A stretch of DNA of 38,263 nucleotides from Planctomycetales bacterium (lineage in GTDB: Bacteria > Planctomycetota > Planctomycetia > Isosphaerales > Isosphaeraceae): assembly GCA_027459775.1 (NCBI GenBank), contig DAIDHE010000241.1, forward strand, positions 1 through 38,263. Direction: 5' to 3'. Under the pieces are notes generated by a model. That model did not search any database, was not told the origin of the DNA, and saw only the letters and a list, made by a program, of their open reading frames with translations. Position 1 is the first letter of the stretch; each line of letters opens with the position of its first letter. The position numbers were made by a program, and so were the translations under genes. This document shows positions 6,950 through 14,739 of this stretch, piece by piece.

Positions 6950-7915
6950 ATGAATCCCGCCCTCCTTCCACTGTTGACCTTCGGCGCCGTCGTGGCCGCG
7001 GTCGCGGGGACGTATTCGATCCTGGCCGACGTGTATCTCCGCGACCGGTCGCGGATCAGTGAGCGGATCGACGACGAGTTCCGCAAGCGGCAGCGCGAGC
7101 GGGCGCGCAAGGCGCTCATTTATAAAGATCTCAACCAGCTCGTCCTCGACGCGTCGAGCGACCAGGAAGCGGCGCCCGACGTGCGGAAGCGGCTCCAGGC
7201 CATGGTCGAGCAGTCCGGCCTGGACTTGACTCTCCACAAGCTCTTGACCATCGCGGTCGCCGCTGGGCTGGTCTTTGGCGTGTTGGGCGGTCTGATGCGG
7301 CAGAGCGTCGTGGTGGCCGTGGTGGTAGCCCCGGTCGCCGCCGTCTTGCCGCTGGCCTACGTCCAGTTCAAGCGGAAGGCCCGCCTCGAGAAACTGCTGT
7401 CGCAACTGCCCGACACCTTCGACCTGATGAGCCGCGTCGTCCGGGCCGGCCAGACCTTGTCCCAGGCTCTTCTGGCGGTTGCCGACGAGTTCGCGCAGCC
7501 GATCGCCGGCGAGTTATCTTACTGTTACGAGCAACAGAACCTTGGCCTCCCCCCCGAGGTCGCGATGCGCGACCTGGCCCGCCGTACCGGCCTGCTCGAA
7601 ATCAAGATCTTCGTCACGGCCGTCACGGTCCAGCAGCAGACCGGCGGCAGCCTCGCCGAGATGCTCGACAAGCTCTCGATGATCATCCGCCAGCGCTACC
7701 GCACCCGGGGCCAGATCAAGACCCTGACGGCCGAGGGCCGGCTGCAGGCGGTCATCCTGCTGGGACTGCCGATCGTCATGTTCTTCGCATTCCTCCTCAT
7801 GCTCCCCGACTACGAGAGCAAGCTGCTCGAACACCCCAGCCTGATCATCGTGACTCTCACGTTCGAGTTGCTCGGGGCGTTGTGGATTCGAAAGATTGTC
7901 AATTTCGACTTCTAG
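6950..7915 (+). CDS. tadB: Inner-membrane platform protein TadB (T2SSF domain)
   Basis: A 321-residue membrane protein. There is an N-terminal helix (residues 4-26), a charged linker rich in Arg/Lys, two helices around 95-140, the T2SSF domain (LLSQLPDTFDLMSRVVRAGQTLSQALLAVADE... TGGSLAEMLDKLS), and two C-terminal helices. TadB and TadC together form the inner-membrane platform contacted by TadA. GGAGG lies seven bases before the ATG. Confidence 0.9.
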   Translation: MNPALLPLLTFGAVVAAVAGTYSILADVYLRDRSRISERIDDEFRKRQRERARKALIYKDLNQLVLDASSDQEAAPDVRKRLQAMVEQSGLDLTLHKLLTIAVAAGLVFGVLGGLMRQSVVVAVVVAPVAAVLPLAYVQFKRKARLEKLLSQLPDTFDLMSRVVRAGQTLSQALLAVADEFAQPIAGELSYCYEQQNLGLPPEVAMRDLARRTGLLEIKIFVTAVTVQQQTGGSLAEMLDKLSMIIRQRYRTRGQIKTLTAEGRLQAVILLGLPIVMFFAFLLMLPDYESKLLEHPSLIIVTLTFELLGALWIRKIVNFDF

Positions 7916-7972
7916 GGCGGTCCGCCCGTGGAGCGCCGCGGCGGGCCCGTTGATTTCCTCGAGATCCCTCTC

Positions 7973-8950
7973 ATGACTACCGAAGCCCTGATCACGTTGA
8001 TCGCGTTCCTGATGGTGAGCAGCGGCGTGCTCCTGGTCTACACGCTGGTTGGCACGCGGCGGACTCGTCTCGATGACCGGCTGGACGACCTGGAAATGCA
8101 GGGTTCATCGAGCGCCGCCGCCCTCCCGGAGTCCGGGTCGGGCGGCATGGGCTTCACGGCGTCGCGACCGGCCCCGGCAAACGCGTTCACCGAGACCACG
8201 CTGCCGAGGCTGGGGAACGCGCTCATGCCCAACGACGAAGAGGAACGAACCGCCCTCGGCGCCCGGCTGATCCAGGCGGGGTTTTACGGACGGCAGAGCC
8301 TGGCCATTTTCCTGGGGGTCAAGCTGCTCCTGATCGCCGGCCCCGCCCTGGTCGGCCTGACGCTGGGCTTGAGCGGCCTCGTGCCCACCGAATACGCCGT
8401 GCTGGGCGGCGGTTGCTTCGGCATCATCGGGATGATCGGGCCTGGCTTCTGGCTCGACGGCCGGAAGCAGAAACGACAAACGAGCCTGCGCAGGGCCTTG
8501 CCCGACGCCCTCGACCTGCTCGTGATCTGTCTCGAGGGGGGTCTCAGCCTGCCCGGCTCGCTACGGCGGGTGGGCGCCGAGCTGAGGACGGCCCACCCGC
8601 TCCTGGCCTTCGAGCTGAACATCGTTCAGCGCGAGATCCAGCTCGGCAGCTCGCCAGGCGAGTCGCTCCAGAAGATGGGCGTTCGCACCGACCTTGAGGA
8701 GATGCGCGGGCTGGCTTCGGTCATCACCCAGTCCGAGCGGTTCGGGGCGAGCCTGGTGAAGTCGCTCCGCGTCCACGCCGAGACCCTCAGGAGCAAGCGG
8801 CAGCAGTACGCCGAGGAGATGGCCGCGAAAGCGGCGGTCAAAGTGCTCTTCCCCACCCTTCTCTTCATTTTCCCCGCCATTTTCGTCGTCATCCTCGGCC
8901 CCGCGGCCTTCCAGATCATGGAGCATCTCGCCACGGTGATGAATCGATAG
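7973..8950 (+). CDS. tadC: Inner-membrane platform protein TadC (T2SSF domain)
   Basis: A 325-residue homologue of TadB. It has an N-terminal helix (ALITLIAFLMVSSGVLLVYTLV), a Ser/Pro-rich linker, two central helices, a T2SSF domain (ALPDALDLLVICLEGGLSLPGSLRRV ... QSERFGASLVKSLRVHAETLRSKR), and a final hydrophobic segment (VLFPTLLFIFPAIFVVILGPA). The QSE...G...L pattern is typical of TadC. I prefer the ATG at 7973, which begins just before the first helix; an in-frame GTG at 7928 would add 15 polar residues and has no better ribosome site. Confidence 0.88.
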   Translation: MTTEALITLIAFLMVSSGVLLVYTLVGTRRTRLDDRLDDLEMQGSSSAAALPESGSGGMGFTASRPAPANAFTETTLPRLGNALMPNDEEERTALGARLIQAGFYGRQSLAIFLGVKLLLIAGPALVGLTLGLSGLVPTEYAVLGGGCFGIIGMIGPGFWLDGRKQKRQTSLRRALPDALDLLVICLEGGLSLPGSLRRVGAELRTAHPLLAFELNIVQREIQLGSSPGESLQKMGVRTDLEEMRGLASVITQSERFGASLVKSLRVHAETLRSKRQQYAEEMAAKAAVKVLFPTLLFIFPAIFVVILGPAAFQIMEHLATVMNR

Positions 8951-9022
8951 AGATAAATCGATAGATTCGCGACCCTCCCGGGCGGTTCCGGCCGGCCGGG
9001 GAGAACTTTTCGCTCTTGGTGC

Positions 9023-9051
9023 TTGACATGGTTCCGTATGTAAACGAAGAT
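9023..9051 (+). promoter_or_regulatory. Weak candidate sigma-70-like promoter after tadC
   Basis: A perfect TTGACA at 9023-9028 is followed after 17 bases by GAAGAT, which matches TATAAT at only three positions. It precedes the unassigned membrane protein at 9077 in a 126-base gap. Supported only by the -35 box. Confidence 0.2.
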
Positions 9052-9076
9052 TTGTTACCTTCGTGGGGATCAATTG

Positions 9077-9649
9077 ATGCGAGGGGAGAGATGGCGAACG
9101 GACCGCGATGTCCTCCGAGACTGCTGGGGCCGCTGGACGGCGATCTTGTCGCTGTTCGCCAGGCGGAGTCCGGCCCGGCGCCGGCTCGATCCCCGCGCCT
9201 ATGCGGACCTGCGGAAACAGCTGCTCGCCGTCTGTCGGTCGCTGGCCGCGGCGGACGGTCCCGAACGATCCTTCCACGCTGGCCTGGAAGAGACGGTCAA
9301 GCCCTGGCTGGATCTTGGCGCGTTCAACCGTGCCGATTCCGAGATCCTCTCCGGGCTGCTCGAGCAGTGCCGCAAAGTGGATGCCGAGCTGAACGGGCGG
9401 AGATGGCGGCCGGCCTTGTCGCACCGGGGCGAGCTGGCCCTGTGGATCGTGAGCGGCGGGGCCGTGGCCGGCGGCCTCGTCTGGATGTTGACGATGATCG
9501 GCATTCCGGTGCTCGCCACCCTGTGGGGCGCGGTCGACATGGTCTGGATCTGGTTCAGGTACGCCGACCACTGGCAGAAAGCATCCATTTTCGCCGTGAT
9601 GGTTGTCGTGGCTTCGATGTACATCGTGTCGCGAAGCGCGAGAGCGTGA
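9077..9649 (+). CDS. Unassigned membrane protein in the tad locus
   Basis: A 190-residue protein that I cannot assign to a family. Residues 1 to about 110 are soluble, Arg-rich and probably helical (RRRLDPRAYADLRKQLLAVCRSLAAADG ... ILSGLLEQCRKVDAEL, quoted in two parts). Then come two or three hydrophobic helices: LALWIVSGGAVAGGLVWML, MIGIPVLATLWGAVDMVWIW and ASIFAVMVVVASMYIVS. It lies between tadC and the first tadE gene, in the same direction, so it may be an accessory inner-membrane component of the pilus or a regulator. The ATG at 9077 immediately follows a TTG; GGGGA lies about eight bases upstream. Confidence 0.7.
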   Translation: MRGERWRTDRDVLRDCWGRWTAILSLFARRSPARRRLDPRAYADLRKQLLAVCRSLAAADGPERSFHAGLEETVKPWLDLGAFNRADSEILSGLLEQCRKVDAELNGRRWRPALSHRGELALWIVSGGAVAGGLVWMLTMIGIPVLATLWGAVDMVWIWFRYADHWQKASIFAVMVVVASMYIVSRSARA

Positions 9650-9670
9650 TCGAGGGGGAGGACGTAGGCC

Positions 9671-10132
9671 ATGGCGAATCGGGACAAAAGGGAGCCGAGA
9701 ACACAGTGGCGGCGACGTGGCGCCAGCGCGACCGAACTGGCCGTGATCTTGCCGCTGTTCATCACGATCGTGCTGGGCTGCATTGATTTCGGCCGGTTCG
9801 CCTACACCTACATCGCCGTCTCGAACGCCGCCCGCGCGGGGGCGTCATGGGGGATGATGAATCCCCCCATCGTGGCCTACCAGACCCCCTGGGAGAATTC
9901 CGTCGCCCAAGCGGCAAGCAACGAGATGTCCCAGCAGCCGGGCTTCCAGTCCAGCGATTTGACGGTCTCGGTGCCGTCGATCACGACCGAGTCCGGCACC
10001 GGCACCTGGCGGTTCACCGTCACCGCCAGCTACCCGTTCCAGACCATCATTACCTGGAACGTGGGCGGTTACGGCATCCCCCACTCATTTACGCTCCAGC
10101 AGCAAGTTACGATGCGTGGCATCCGCCCTTGA
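9671..10132 (+). CDS. tadE: TadE-like minor pilin / assembly protein 1
   Basis: A 153-residue protein. The N-terminal basic segment ends in RRRGASATELAVILPLFITIVLGCIDFGRFAYTYI (described in two parts: RRRGASATELAVILPL then FITIVLGCIDFGRF), the standard TadE-like pseudopilin start with G/ASATE. The rest is a periplasmic, mainly beta, domain of about 100 residues. TadE pseudopilins are processed by the same prepilin peptidase and contribute to pilus initiation. GGGGGAGGA lies upstream of the ATG. Confidence 0.85.
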   Translation: MANRDKREPRTQWRRRGASATELAVILPLFITIVLGCIDFGRFAYTYIAVSNAARAGASWGMMNPPIVAYQTPWENSVAQAASNEMSQQPGFQSSDLTVSVPSITTESGTGTWRFTVTASYPFQTIITWNVGGYGIPHSFTLQQQVTMRGIRP

Positions 10133-10253
10133 ATGACCCTTGACGCCGGGAGGACGCGGCTTCGTCCGAGCCGGCGAGTGAACGAGGCTTGACGTGAGCC
10201 TCGGCCCGGATCTTGTGAGCCAGCCAAACCCGATCGCCTAGTGGAGAGCCGCC

Positions 10254-10730
10254 ATGATGGTCCAATCTGGGAAGCGACCGACTCGCCGCGGCGCCGCCAT
10301 GGTCGAGGCGGCGATCATCCTCCCCGCCTTCCTGACCCTCTGCCTGGGCGTGATCGACCTGGGGATCGCCGTCTTCCAGAACCATGCCGTTGCCGAGGCC
10401 TCCCGACAGACGGCCCGGATCGCCAGCGTTCACGGCTCGATGGCCCCGTCCGGCTGGGCCGGCGGCCCATGGGGACCTACCGCCTACTCCGCGGCCGGCA
10501 ACGCGGGCGACGCCTACGCGACGGCGATCCAGAATTCGGGCGCGATGTCCGGCCTCAACCCCGCGAATGTGACCATCGCGATCACATGGATCGACGGCGG
10601 CAACAATGGACAGAATGGAAACCGCGTGCAAGCGAGCATCTCCACGACCTGGACCCCGCTTATTACCTACGTGTTCGGCACTCGAACGGTCAACCTCACC
10701 GCAACCTCGATCATGCCCATCGCCCATTGA
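10254..10730 (+). CDS. TadE/TadF-like minor pilin 2
   Basis: A 158-residue protein with a TadE-type start: RRGAAMVEAAIILPAFLTLC, and a single N-terminal helix followed by VIDLGIAVFQNHAVAEASRQ. The processing motif is G/AAMVE. The C-terminal domain is predicted secreted and Gly/Asn-rich (IDGGNNGQNGN). It is probably the TadF partner of the preceding TadE. A GGAGAG is seven bases from the ATG; its stop is 11 bases from the next start. Confidence 0.83.
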   Translation: MMVQSGKRPTRRGAAMVEAAIILPAFLTLCLGVIDLGIAVFQNHAVAEASRQTARIASVHGSMAPSGWAGGPWGPTAYSAAGNAGDAYATAIQNSGAMSGLNPANVTIAITWIDGGNNGQNGNRVQASISTTWTPLITYVFGTRTVNLTATSIMPIAH

Positions 10731-10741
10731 GGAGACGAACC

Positions 10742-12157
10742 ATGCGAAGCCCAACCACGGGGAGACCAACCATGAGGCAACGCCGCTCATTTCGGCATCA
10801 AGGCCCGAATCGGCCCGGCAAGACGCTGGTCATGTTCGCACTTCTTTTGCCGCTGTTGCTGGGCATGGTCGGCCTGGCGATCGACAGCGGCCTGTTGCTG
10901 GCCACCTATCGCCAGACCCAGAACGCCGCCGACACCGCCGCCTTGGCCGCCGCCATGGATCTGATCCAGGGCAGATCGGCCGCCACCGCCACCACGACCG
11001 CGACCAACTACGTCCAGACCTACAACAACATGTCCAGCGCCACCATCACGGTGAACAACCCACCCGTCTCGGGCCCGCACACAGGCAGCTCCGCATACGT
11101 CGAGGCCATCGTCAGCTACCCGTACAAAACCTCGTTCATTCAGTTGCTGGGCGTCAATCAGAACCAGGCGGTCACGGCGCGCGCGGTGGCTGGGTTCGAG
11201 AATGTGACTTCCGGAGCAGGTCTGGTCACCCTGCTACCGAACCCTCAGGCCGGCCAGGGCCTGACGGTCAGCGGCGGTGCGATCCTGAGCGTCGACGGCG
11301 GGATCATCGTCAACTCGACGGGCAAGGGCTACGACCAGAACGGCAACCCCGTGAACTTTAGCAACCCCCAGGGACCAGCCAGTTCGGTGTCCAACAACTC
11401 GGCGCTCTACGCGACCAGCATCAATGTATCGGGGGGCGTCGGGAATGGCACTCAATCCAGTTACATGCCCTATCCCCCGGGAAGCACCGGCCCCAGCCCG
11501 CTCACCGCCGGGACCGGGGTCGACGTCCCCGACCCGCTCATCAACCTGCCGGTGCCGACCACGACAAGCCCGGGGCTCTTCCCAGTGGTCAATACAAACT
11601 ATGGGAGCGTCTCGGTCGGCAACGGTCAAACCATCACCTTGAATCCCGGGCTCTACTCGAACATCAAGATCACCGGGGGGACCGTCACGCTCAACCCCGG
11701 CATTTACGTCCTCGAGGGCGGAGCGACGAACGCCCTGGACATCACGGGTGGAACCGTCACCGGCAACGGCGTGATGTTCTATAATACCGCGAGTAATTAC
11801 GACCCGGCCTCGGGCACGGATACGGGAACCGGATCCTCCAAATTCGGCGGCATCAATATTAGTAGCGCTGGCGTCACTTTCTCTCCGATCAGCGACCCCT
11901 CCAGCCCGTACAATGGCATGACAATCTTCCAGGACCGCGCGAACACGAGCACGATCAGCATCCAGGGGGGAAGCAGTGGAGCCCAGATCACGGGCACGAC
12001 CTACGCGGCCAATGCCAACCTCGCGATCTCCGGCTCCGGAAACTGGAATTCGCAGTTCGTCGTCGGCTCGATGAACATCTCGGGCCAGGGGACGCTGACG
12101 CTCAATTATGCCGGGCAAAACCTGGGAATGGCTCCCGAGGTGTTCTTGGTTGAATGA
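10742..12157 (+). CDS. tadG: TadG-like pilus assembly protein with long repetitive ectodomain
   Basis: A 471-residue protein. The N-terminus has a basic stretch, then KTLVMFALLLPLLLGMVGLAIDSGLLLATYRQTQ (given in part), the helix and following heptad typical of the Flp pilus-assembly TadE/G-like N-terminal domain, with QNAADTAALAAAMDL immediately after. From about residue 170 to the end the protein is rich in Gly, Asn, Ser and Thr with short repeats such as LTVSGGAILSVDGG, ITGGTVTLNPGIYVLEGG and ITGGTVTGNGVMFYN, suggesting a right-handed beta-helix. There is no VWA domain. It may sit at the pilus base or tip as an adhesive subunit. GGAG is seven bases before the ATG at 10742; an ATG at 10772 with a near-identical upstream sequence is an alternative start. 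Confidence 0.8.
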   Translation: MRSPTTGRPTMRQRRSFRHQGPNRPGKTLVMFALLLPLLLGMVGLAIDSGLLLATYRQTQNAADTAALAAAMDLIQGRSAATATTTATNYVQTYNNMSSATITVNNPPVSGPHTGSSAYVEAIVSYPYKTSFIQLLGVNQNQAVTARAVAGFENVTSGAGLVTLLPNPQAGQGLTVSGGAILSVDGGIIVNSTGKGYDQNGNPVNFSNPQGPASSVSNNSALYATSINVSGGVGNGTQSSYMPYPPGSTGPSPLTAGTGVDVPDPLINLPVPTTTSPGLFPVVNTNYGSVSVGNGQTITLNPGLYSNIKITGGTVTLNPGIYVLEGGATNALDITGGTVTGNGVMFYNTASNYDPASGTDTGTGSSKFGGINISSAGVTFSPISDPSSPYNGMTIFQDRANTSTISIQGGSSGAQITGTTYAANANLAISGSGNWNSQFVVGSMNISGQGTLTLNYAGQNLGMAPEVFLVE

Positions 12158-12235
12158 AGCGGCGATCTGTTTCGCGCGCCCCGTCTCCGCTCCCCGGGAT
12201 CCTTAGCTGGCACCGAATCCGCTGTTGAACCCAAG

Positions 12236-13579
12236 ATGAGCTTCACCCAAAGTTCTCCAGACGATCAAACCGGGTCCGACGAGGATCGTCCCGCGCACCT
12301 GCCGCCGCTCATGACCGTTGACGGCGAACCCGCGCCCAAGGCGCCGACGAGCCCGCGAGATACCGGGGTCAGCCCGGCGGTCCTCCGCGACCTGGCGCTC
12401 AAGACGGCGTACACCGTCCCGCAGTTCACCACGGAATGGGCCGCCCGGCAGCTTTGCCTCACCCAGGCGCTGGTCGGCGAGATGCTCGAGCAGATGCGCG
12501 CCGATCAGCTCCTGGAGATCCTCGGATCCTCCGGCCCGTTCGGGTTCCGCTATGCGATCTCGGGCCGCGGCCGCGAGCGCGCCGCGCGGCTCCTGGAGAT
12601 CTCCGGCTATATCGGCCCCGCGCCCGTCTCGCTCGAGGCCTACACCGCAATGATCGAGTGGCAGCTCGCCCGGGCCCCCGAGGTGAGCCGCGATCACGTC
12701 GCGGCCAGCCTTGCAAAGCTGGTTCTCCCCGAGGAGGACGCCCTTCTGGCCGGGCTCGCCGCCTCGTCGGGCCGCAGCCTGTTCGTCTTCGGGCCTCCGG
12801 GCAATGGCAAGACCAGCCTGGGACACTTGATCCACGGAGCACTCCAGGGAGACATCTGGATCCCGCATTGTATCGGGATCGAGGAGAACATCATTCGGAT
12901 CTACGACCAGCAATTGCACCAGGCGGTGGATGCCGCGAATCCGCCGCTCTGGTCGATCGATCGCCGCTGGATGAAGATCCGCCGACCGCTGATCATCGGC
13001 GGCGGAGAGATGACCCTGGAATCTTTCGACCTCATCTACAGCCCCTCGCTGCGGTACTACGAGGCCCCTCTGCATCTGAAGGCCAACGGCGGCATGTTTC
13101 TCATCGACGATTTCGGTCGACAGCGGGTCGACCCCCACGAGTTGCTGAACCGCTGGATCATTCCGCTCGAGAACCGGATCGACTACCTCACCCTGCACAC
13201 GGGCCAGAAAATCCAGATCCCATTCCTTCAGTCGCTGATCATCGCCACCAACCTGGACCCGGAGCAGGTGACCGATCCGGCCTTCCTGCGCAGGATGGGT
13301 TATCGCCTCTACCTGGCGCCGCCCTCGCCCGATCGCTATCGCACGATCTTCGAACAATATGCCCACCGCCTTGACATCCCCATCCAGCCCGGCCTGGTCG
13401 AGCGATTGCTCGAGCGCTACGCCTCCGAGGGCCGAGAGCTGCGCGGCTGCGAGCCCCGCGACCTGATCGAACGCTCCCGAGACATCTGCCGCTTCACCAC
13501 CCGCCCCATGGAACTCAATGATGAAGTGATGACACTTGCATGGACGGGCTATTTCGGCAACAAGCCGCGGACGACCTGA
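12236..13579 (+). CDS. Winged-helix/AAA+ ATPase at the end of the tad locus
   Basis: A 447-residue cytoplasmic protein. Residues about 45-130 look like a helical/winged-helix domain (VLRDLALKTAYTVPQF, TQALVGEMLEQMRADQLLEI, ISGRGRERAARLLE). The AAA+ domain has Walker A GPPGNGKTS at 186-194, Walker B MFLIDDFGR with Asp291/Asp292, a sensor-1-like LIIATNLDPEQV and a C-terminal helical lid with sensor-2-like CEPRDLIERSRDICR. It resembles MoxR/clamp-loader-like AAA proteins but I cannot name the family. The frame starts 78 bases after tadG in the same direction, and it is the last gene before a strand switch, so it likely belongs with the pilus genes as a regulator or remodelling factor. Confidence 0.78.
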   Translation: MSFTQSSPDDQTGSDEDRPAHLPPLMTVDGEPAPKAPTSPRDTGVSPAVLRDLALKTAYTVPQFTTEWAARQLCLTQALVGEMLEQMRADQLLEILGSSGPFGFRYAISGRGRERAARLLEISGYIGPAPVSLEAYTAMIEWQLARAPEVSRDHVAASLAKLVLPEEDALLAGLAASSGRSLFVFGPPGNGKTSLGHLIHGALQGDIWIPHCIGIEENIIRIYDQQLHQAVDAANPPLWSIDRRWMKIRRPLIIGGGEMTLESFDLIYSPSLRYYEAPLHLKANGGMFLIDDFGRQRVDPHELLNRWIIPLENRIDYLTLHTGQKIQIPFLQSLIIATNLDPEQVTDPAFLRRMGYRLYLAPPSPDRYRTIFEQYAHRLDIPIQPGLVERLLERYASEGRELRGCEPRDLIERSRDICRFTTRPMELNDEVMTLAWTGYFGNKPRTT

Positions 13580-13712
13580 AATCAGGAGACGCCGCGGGAA
13601 AAAAGACTCCTACCCGGGTTCATATTCCTCATTTTCGTAAGGTCTTCCCCCGGCTGAAGGCCCAACGAAACATGGAGCGGAAAAAGTCGAATCAGCGAAA
13701 CGTGCTGCTTTC

Positions 13713-13775
13713 GGGCATCGGTGAAAATGCCGTGTACGGCAACCCGTCACGAGGGTTCGAATCCCTCCCTCTCCG
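13713..13775 (+). pseudogene. 3' part of a serine tRNA gene (degenerate, 5' half lost)
   Basis: The end GAGGG-TTCGAAT-CCCTC is a perfect T-arm, followed by CCTCTCCG, the 3' acceptor strand of a class II Ser tRNA. A long variable arm (ACGG-CAAC-CCGT) precedes it. Further 5' a stem GGCAT/ATGCC with an 8-base loop containing TGA resembles an anticodon arm one base too long. No D-arm and no exact GGAGAGG partner are present; GGAGCGG at 13674 would make the gene about 102 bases. It is therefore a fragment or pseudogene, possibly an integration scar. Confidence 0.55.
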
Positions 13776-13796
13776 TTTTGAAAAGGCCGATTTGGC

Positions 13797-14048
13797 TCAA
13801 GGAGGGTCGTATCCGCCGGGGTGCCAAGGATGGCAGTGCGACAGCCGTTTGAGTCCTCGCCAGAGCCCCTTCAGGGGTCCGTGGAGCTTGATCGACTCGA
13901 CCATGTAACGGCTGCATGTGGGCTCGAACCGGCATGCGGGGCCCAGGAGCGGGCTCAGGGTCACCTGATAGAGTTTGATCGCACCGATCAGAGCGGCGGC
14001 CAGCAGCCGCCCTGGCCAGGCAGCCAGCGCATGCCAGAGGCCGGTCAT
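13797..14048 (-). CDS. yidD: Membrane protein insertion efficiency factor YidD
   Basis: An 83-residue protein of the YidD family. Signature: an N-terminal amphipathic/hydrophobic helix ([19 protein letters not shown]), then the invariant Cys-containing motif [16 protein letters not shown], and [13 protein letters not shown] at the C-terminus, all characteristic. YidD assists YidC-dependent insertion of inner-membrane proteins. Its ATG overlaps the rnpA stop by four bases. It is the last gene of the minus-strand operon and ends close to the tRNA-Ser remnant. yidC, which usually follows, is not here. Confidence 0.93.
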   Translation of the reverse strand: MTGLWHALAAWPGRLLAAALIGAIKLYQVTLSPLLGPACRFEPTCSRYMVESIKLHGPLKGLWRGLKRLSHCHPWHPGGYDPP

Positions 14049-14434
14049 GGCTTGGGCTCGGGCGGCGGCGGAGCGGGAAGAGGTTTGAGACGGCGGGCGA
14101 CGTCGCGTGCGAGCTTCACCAGCGAGCCTTCGACCTCGACCAGGGTCATTTTCGGCCCCCGAGGGATCACGACCAGATCGATTCCCGTGGGCAAAGAGCT
14201 CTTGCTCAGGCGAAACGCCTCGCGAATCAGGCGCTTGATGCGATTGCGGGCGGTCGCCGCCCGGACCCTTTTCTTGGCCACCGAGACGCCGAGCCGGGCA
14301 GGGCCTCCTTGGTTCTCGACGGCATGAATCACCAAGATATGATCCGACGCCGATCGTCTGCGCTCGAACGCGCGGCGGAAGTCGGCGGGTCTTTTCAGGC
14401 GATCGTGGGGACGGAGGCTGGCTTTATGAGTCAT
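14045..14434 (-). CDS. rnpA: Ribonuclease P protein component
   Basis: A 129-residue basic protein that supports the RNase P RNA in removing 5' leaders of pre-tRNAs. Family marks: the N-terminal [15 protein letters not shown], central [21 protein letters not shown] (in two overlapping parts: [10 protein letters not shown] and the signature [14 protein letters not shown]), and DLVVIPRGP. The C-terminal tail is proline-rich ([10 protein letters not shown]). It overlaps both neighbours by four bases. The usual upstream partner rpmH (L34) is replaced by an unassigned membrane protein. Confidence 0.95.
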   Translation of the reverse strand: MTHKASLRPHDRLKRPADFRRAFERRRSASDHILVIHAVENQGGPARLGVSVAKKRVRAATARNRIKRLIREAFRLSKSSLPTGIDLVVIPRGPKMTLVEVEGSLVKLARDVARRLKPLPAPPPPEPKP

Positions 14435-14712
14435 GGGTTTCGATTGGACTTGAGATCCTCGGGGTCGGGCCAGTGGACGACTCGCGGCGGCCCCAGCCGT
14501 TCGCGAATGAGCCGCCCACGCCTGCGCAGGTGCCAGATGAGCAGCACGCCTACGGTCGCGAGCGTGAAGAGCCCCGTTCCCAGGAGCTCCGCCACTGCCC
14601 GGCCCAGTCGCCGGCGGGCCTCGGGTCGTTCCTCCAGAATGCGCCTGAGCGTCGTTTTTTGGGGCCCCGCGGGCGCTCGGCCATCCCCGGCGTCGCTTCC
14701 AGCCTGTGTCAT
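14431..14712 (-). CDS. Small single-pass membrane protein
   Basis: A 93-residue protein of unknown family. Residues 1-45 are charged and Arg-rich (TTLRRILEERPEARRRLGRA), then one hydrophobic helix (LLGTGLFTLATVGVLLIWHL) is followed by a basic stretch (RRRGRLIRERLGPP) and a short acidic tail. Its stop overlaps the rnpA start (ATGA), and it begins 27 bases after the dnaJ-like stop, so it is co-translated with rnpA. Likely an inner-membrane protein; no function can be named. Confidence 0.72.
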   Translation of the reverse strand: MTQAGSDAGDGRAPAGPQKTTLRRILEERPEARRRLGRAVAELLGTGLFTLATVGVLLIWHLRRRGRLIRERLGPPRVVHWPDPEDLKSNRNP

Positions 14713-14739
14713 GAAAAGTGCCCGCTCCAGGATGTGTTT

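Noticed and set aside
2952-7405. Very long minus-strand open frames opposite tadV, cpaB, tadZ and tadA (520, 551 and 601 residues)
   Set aside because: They are mirror frames of strong, motif-bearing plus-strand genes; the translations are rich in Arg, Gly, His and Asp without any domain.
10241-10741. N-terminal extension of the tadG frame back to 10241
   Set aside because: It runs through the second tadE gene in another frame; the TadG membrane helix and ribosome site support the start at 10742.
13674-13775. Functional tRNA-Ser
   Set aside because: The length would be about 102 bases, no D-arm can be drawn, the anticodon loop has eight bases, and the acceptor stem has a mismatch.
13580-13796. 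Intrinsic terminator between the converging AAA+ ATPase and yidD genes
   Set aside because: No G+C-rich hairpin followed by a T-run on either strand is visible; only a short TTTT follows the tRNA remnant.
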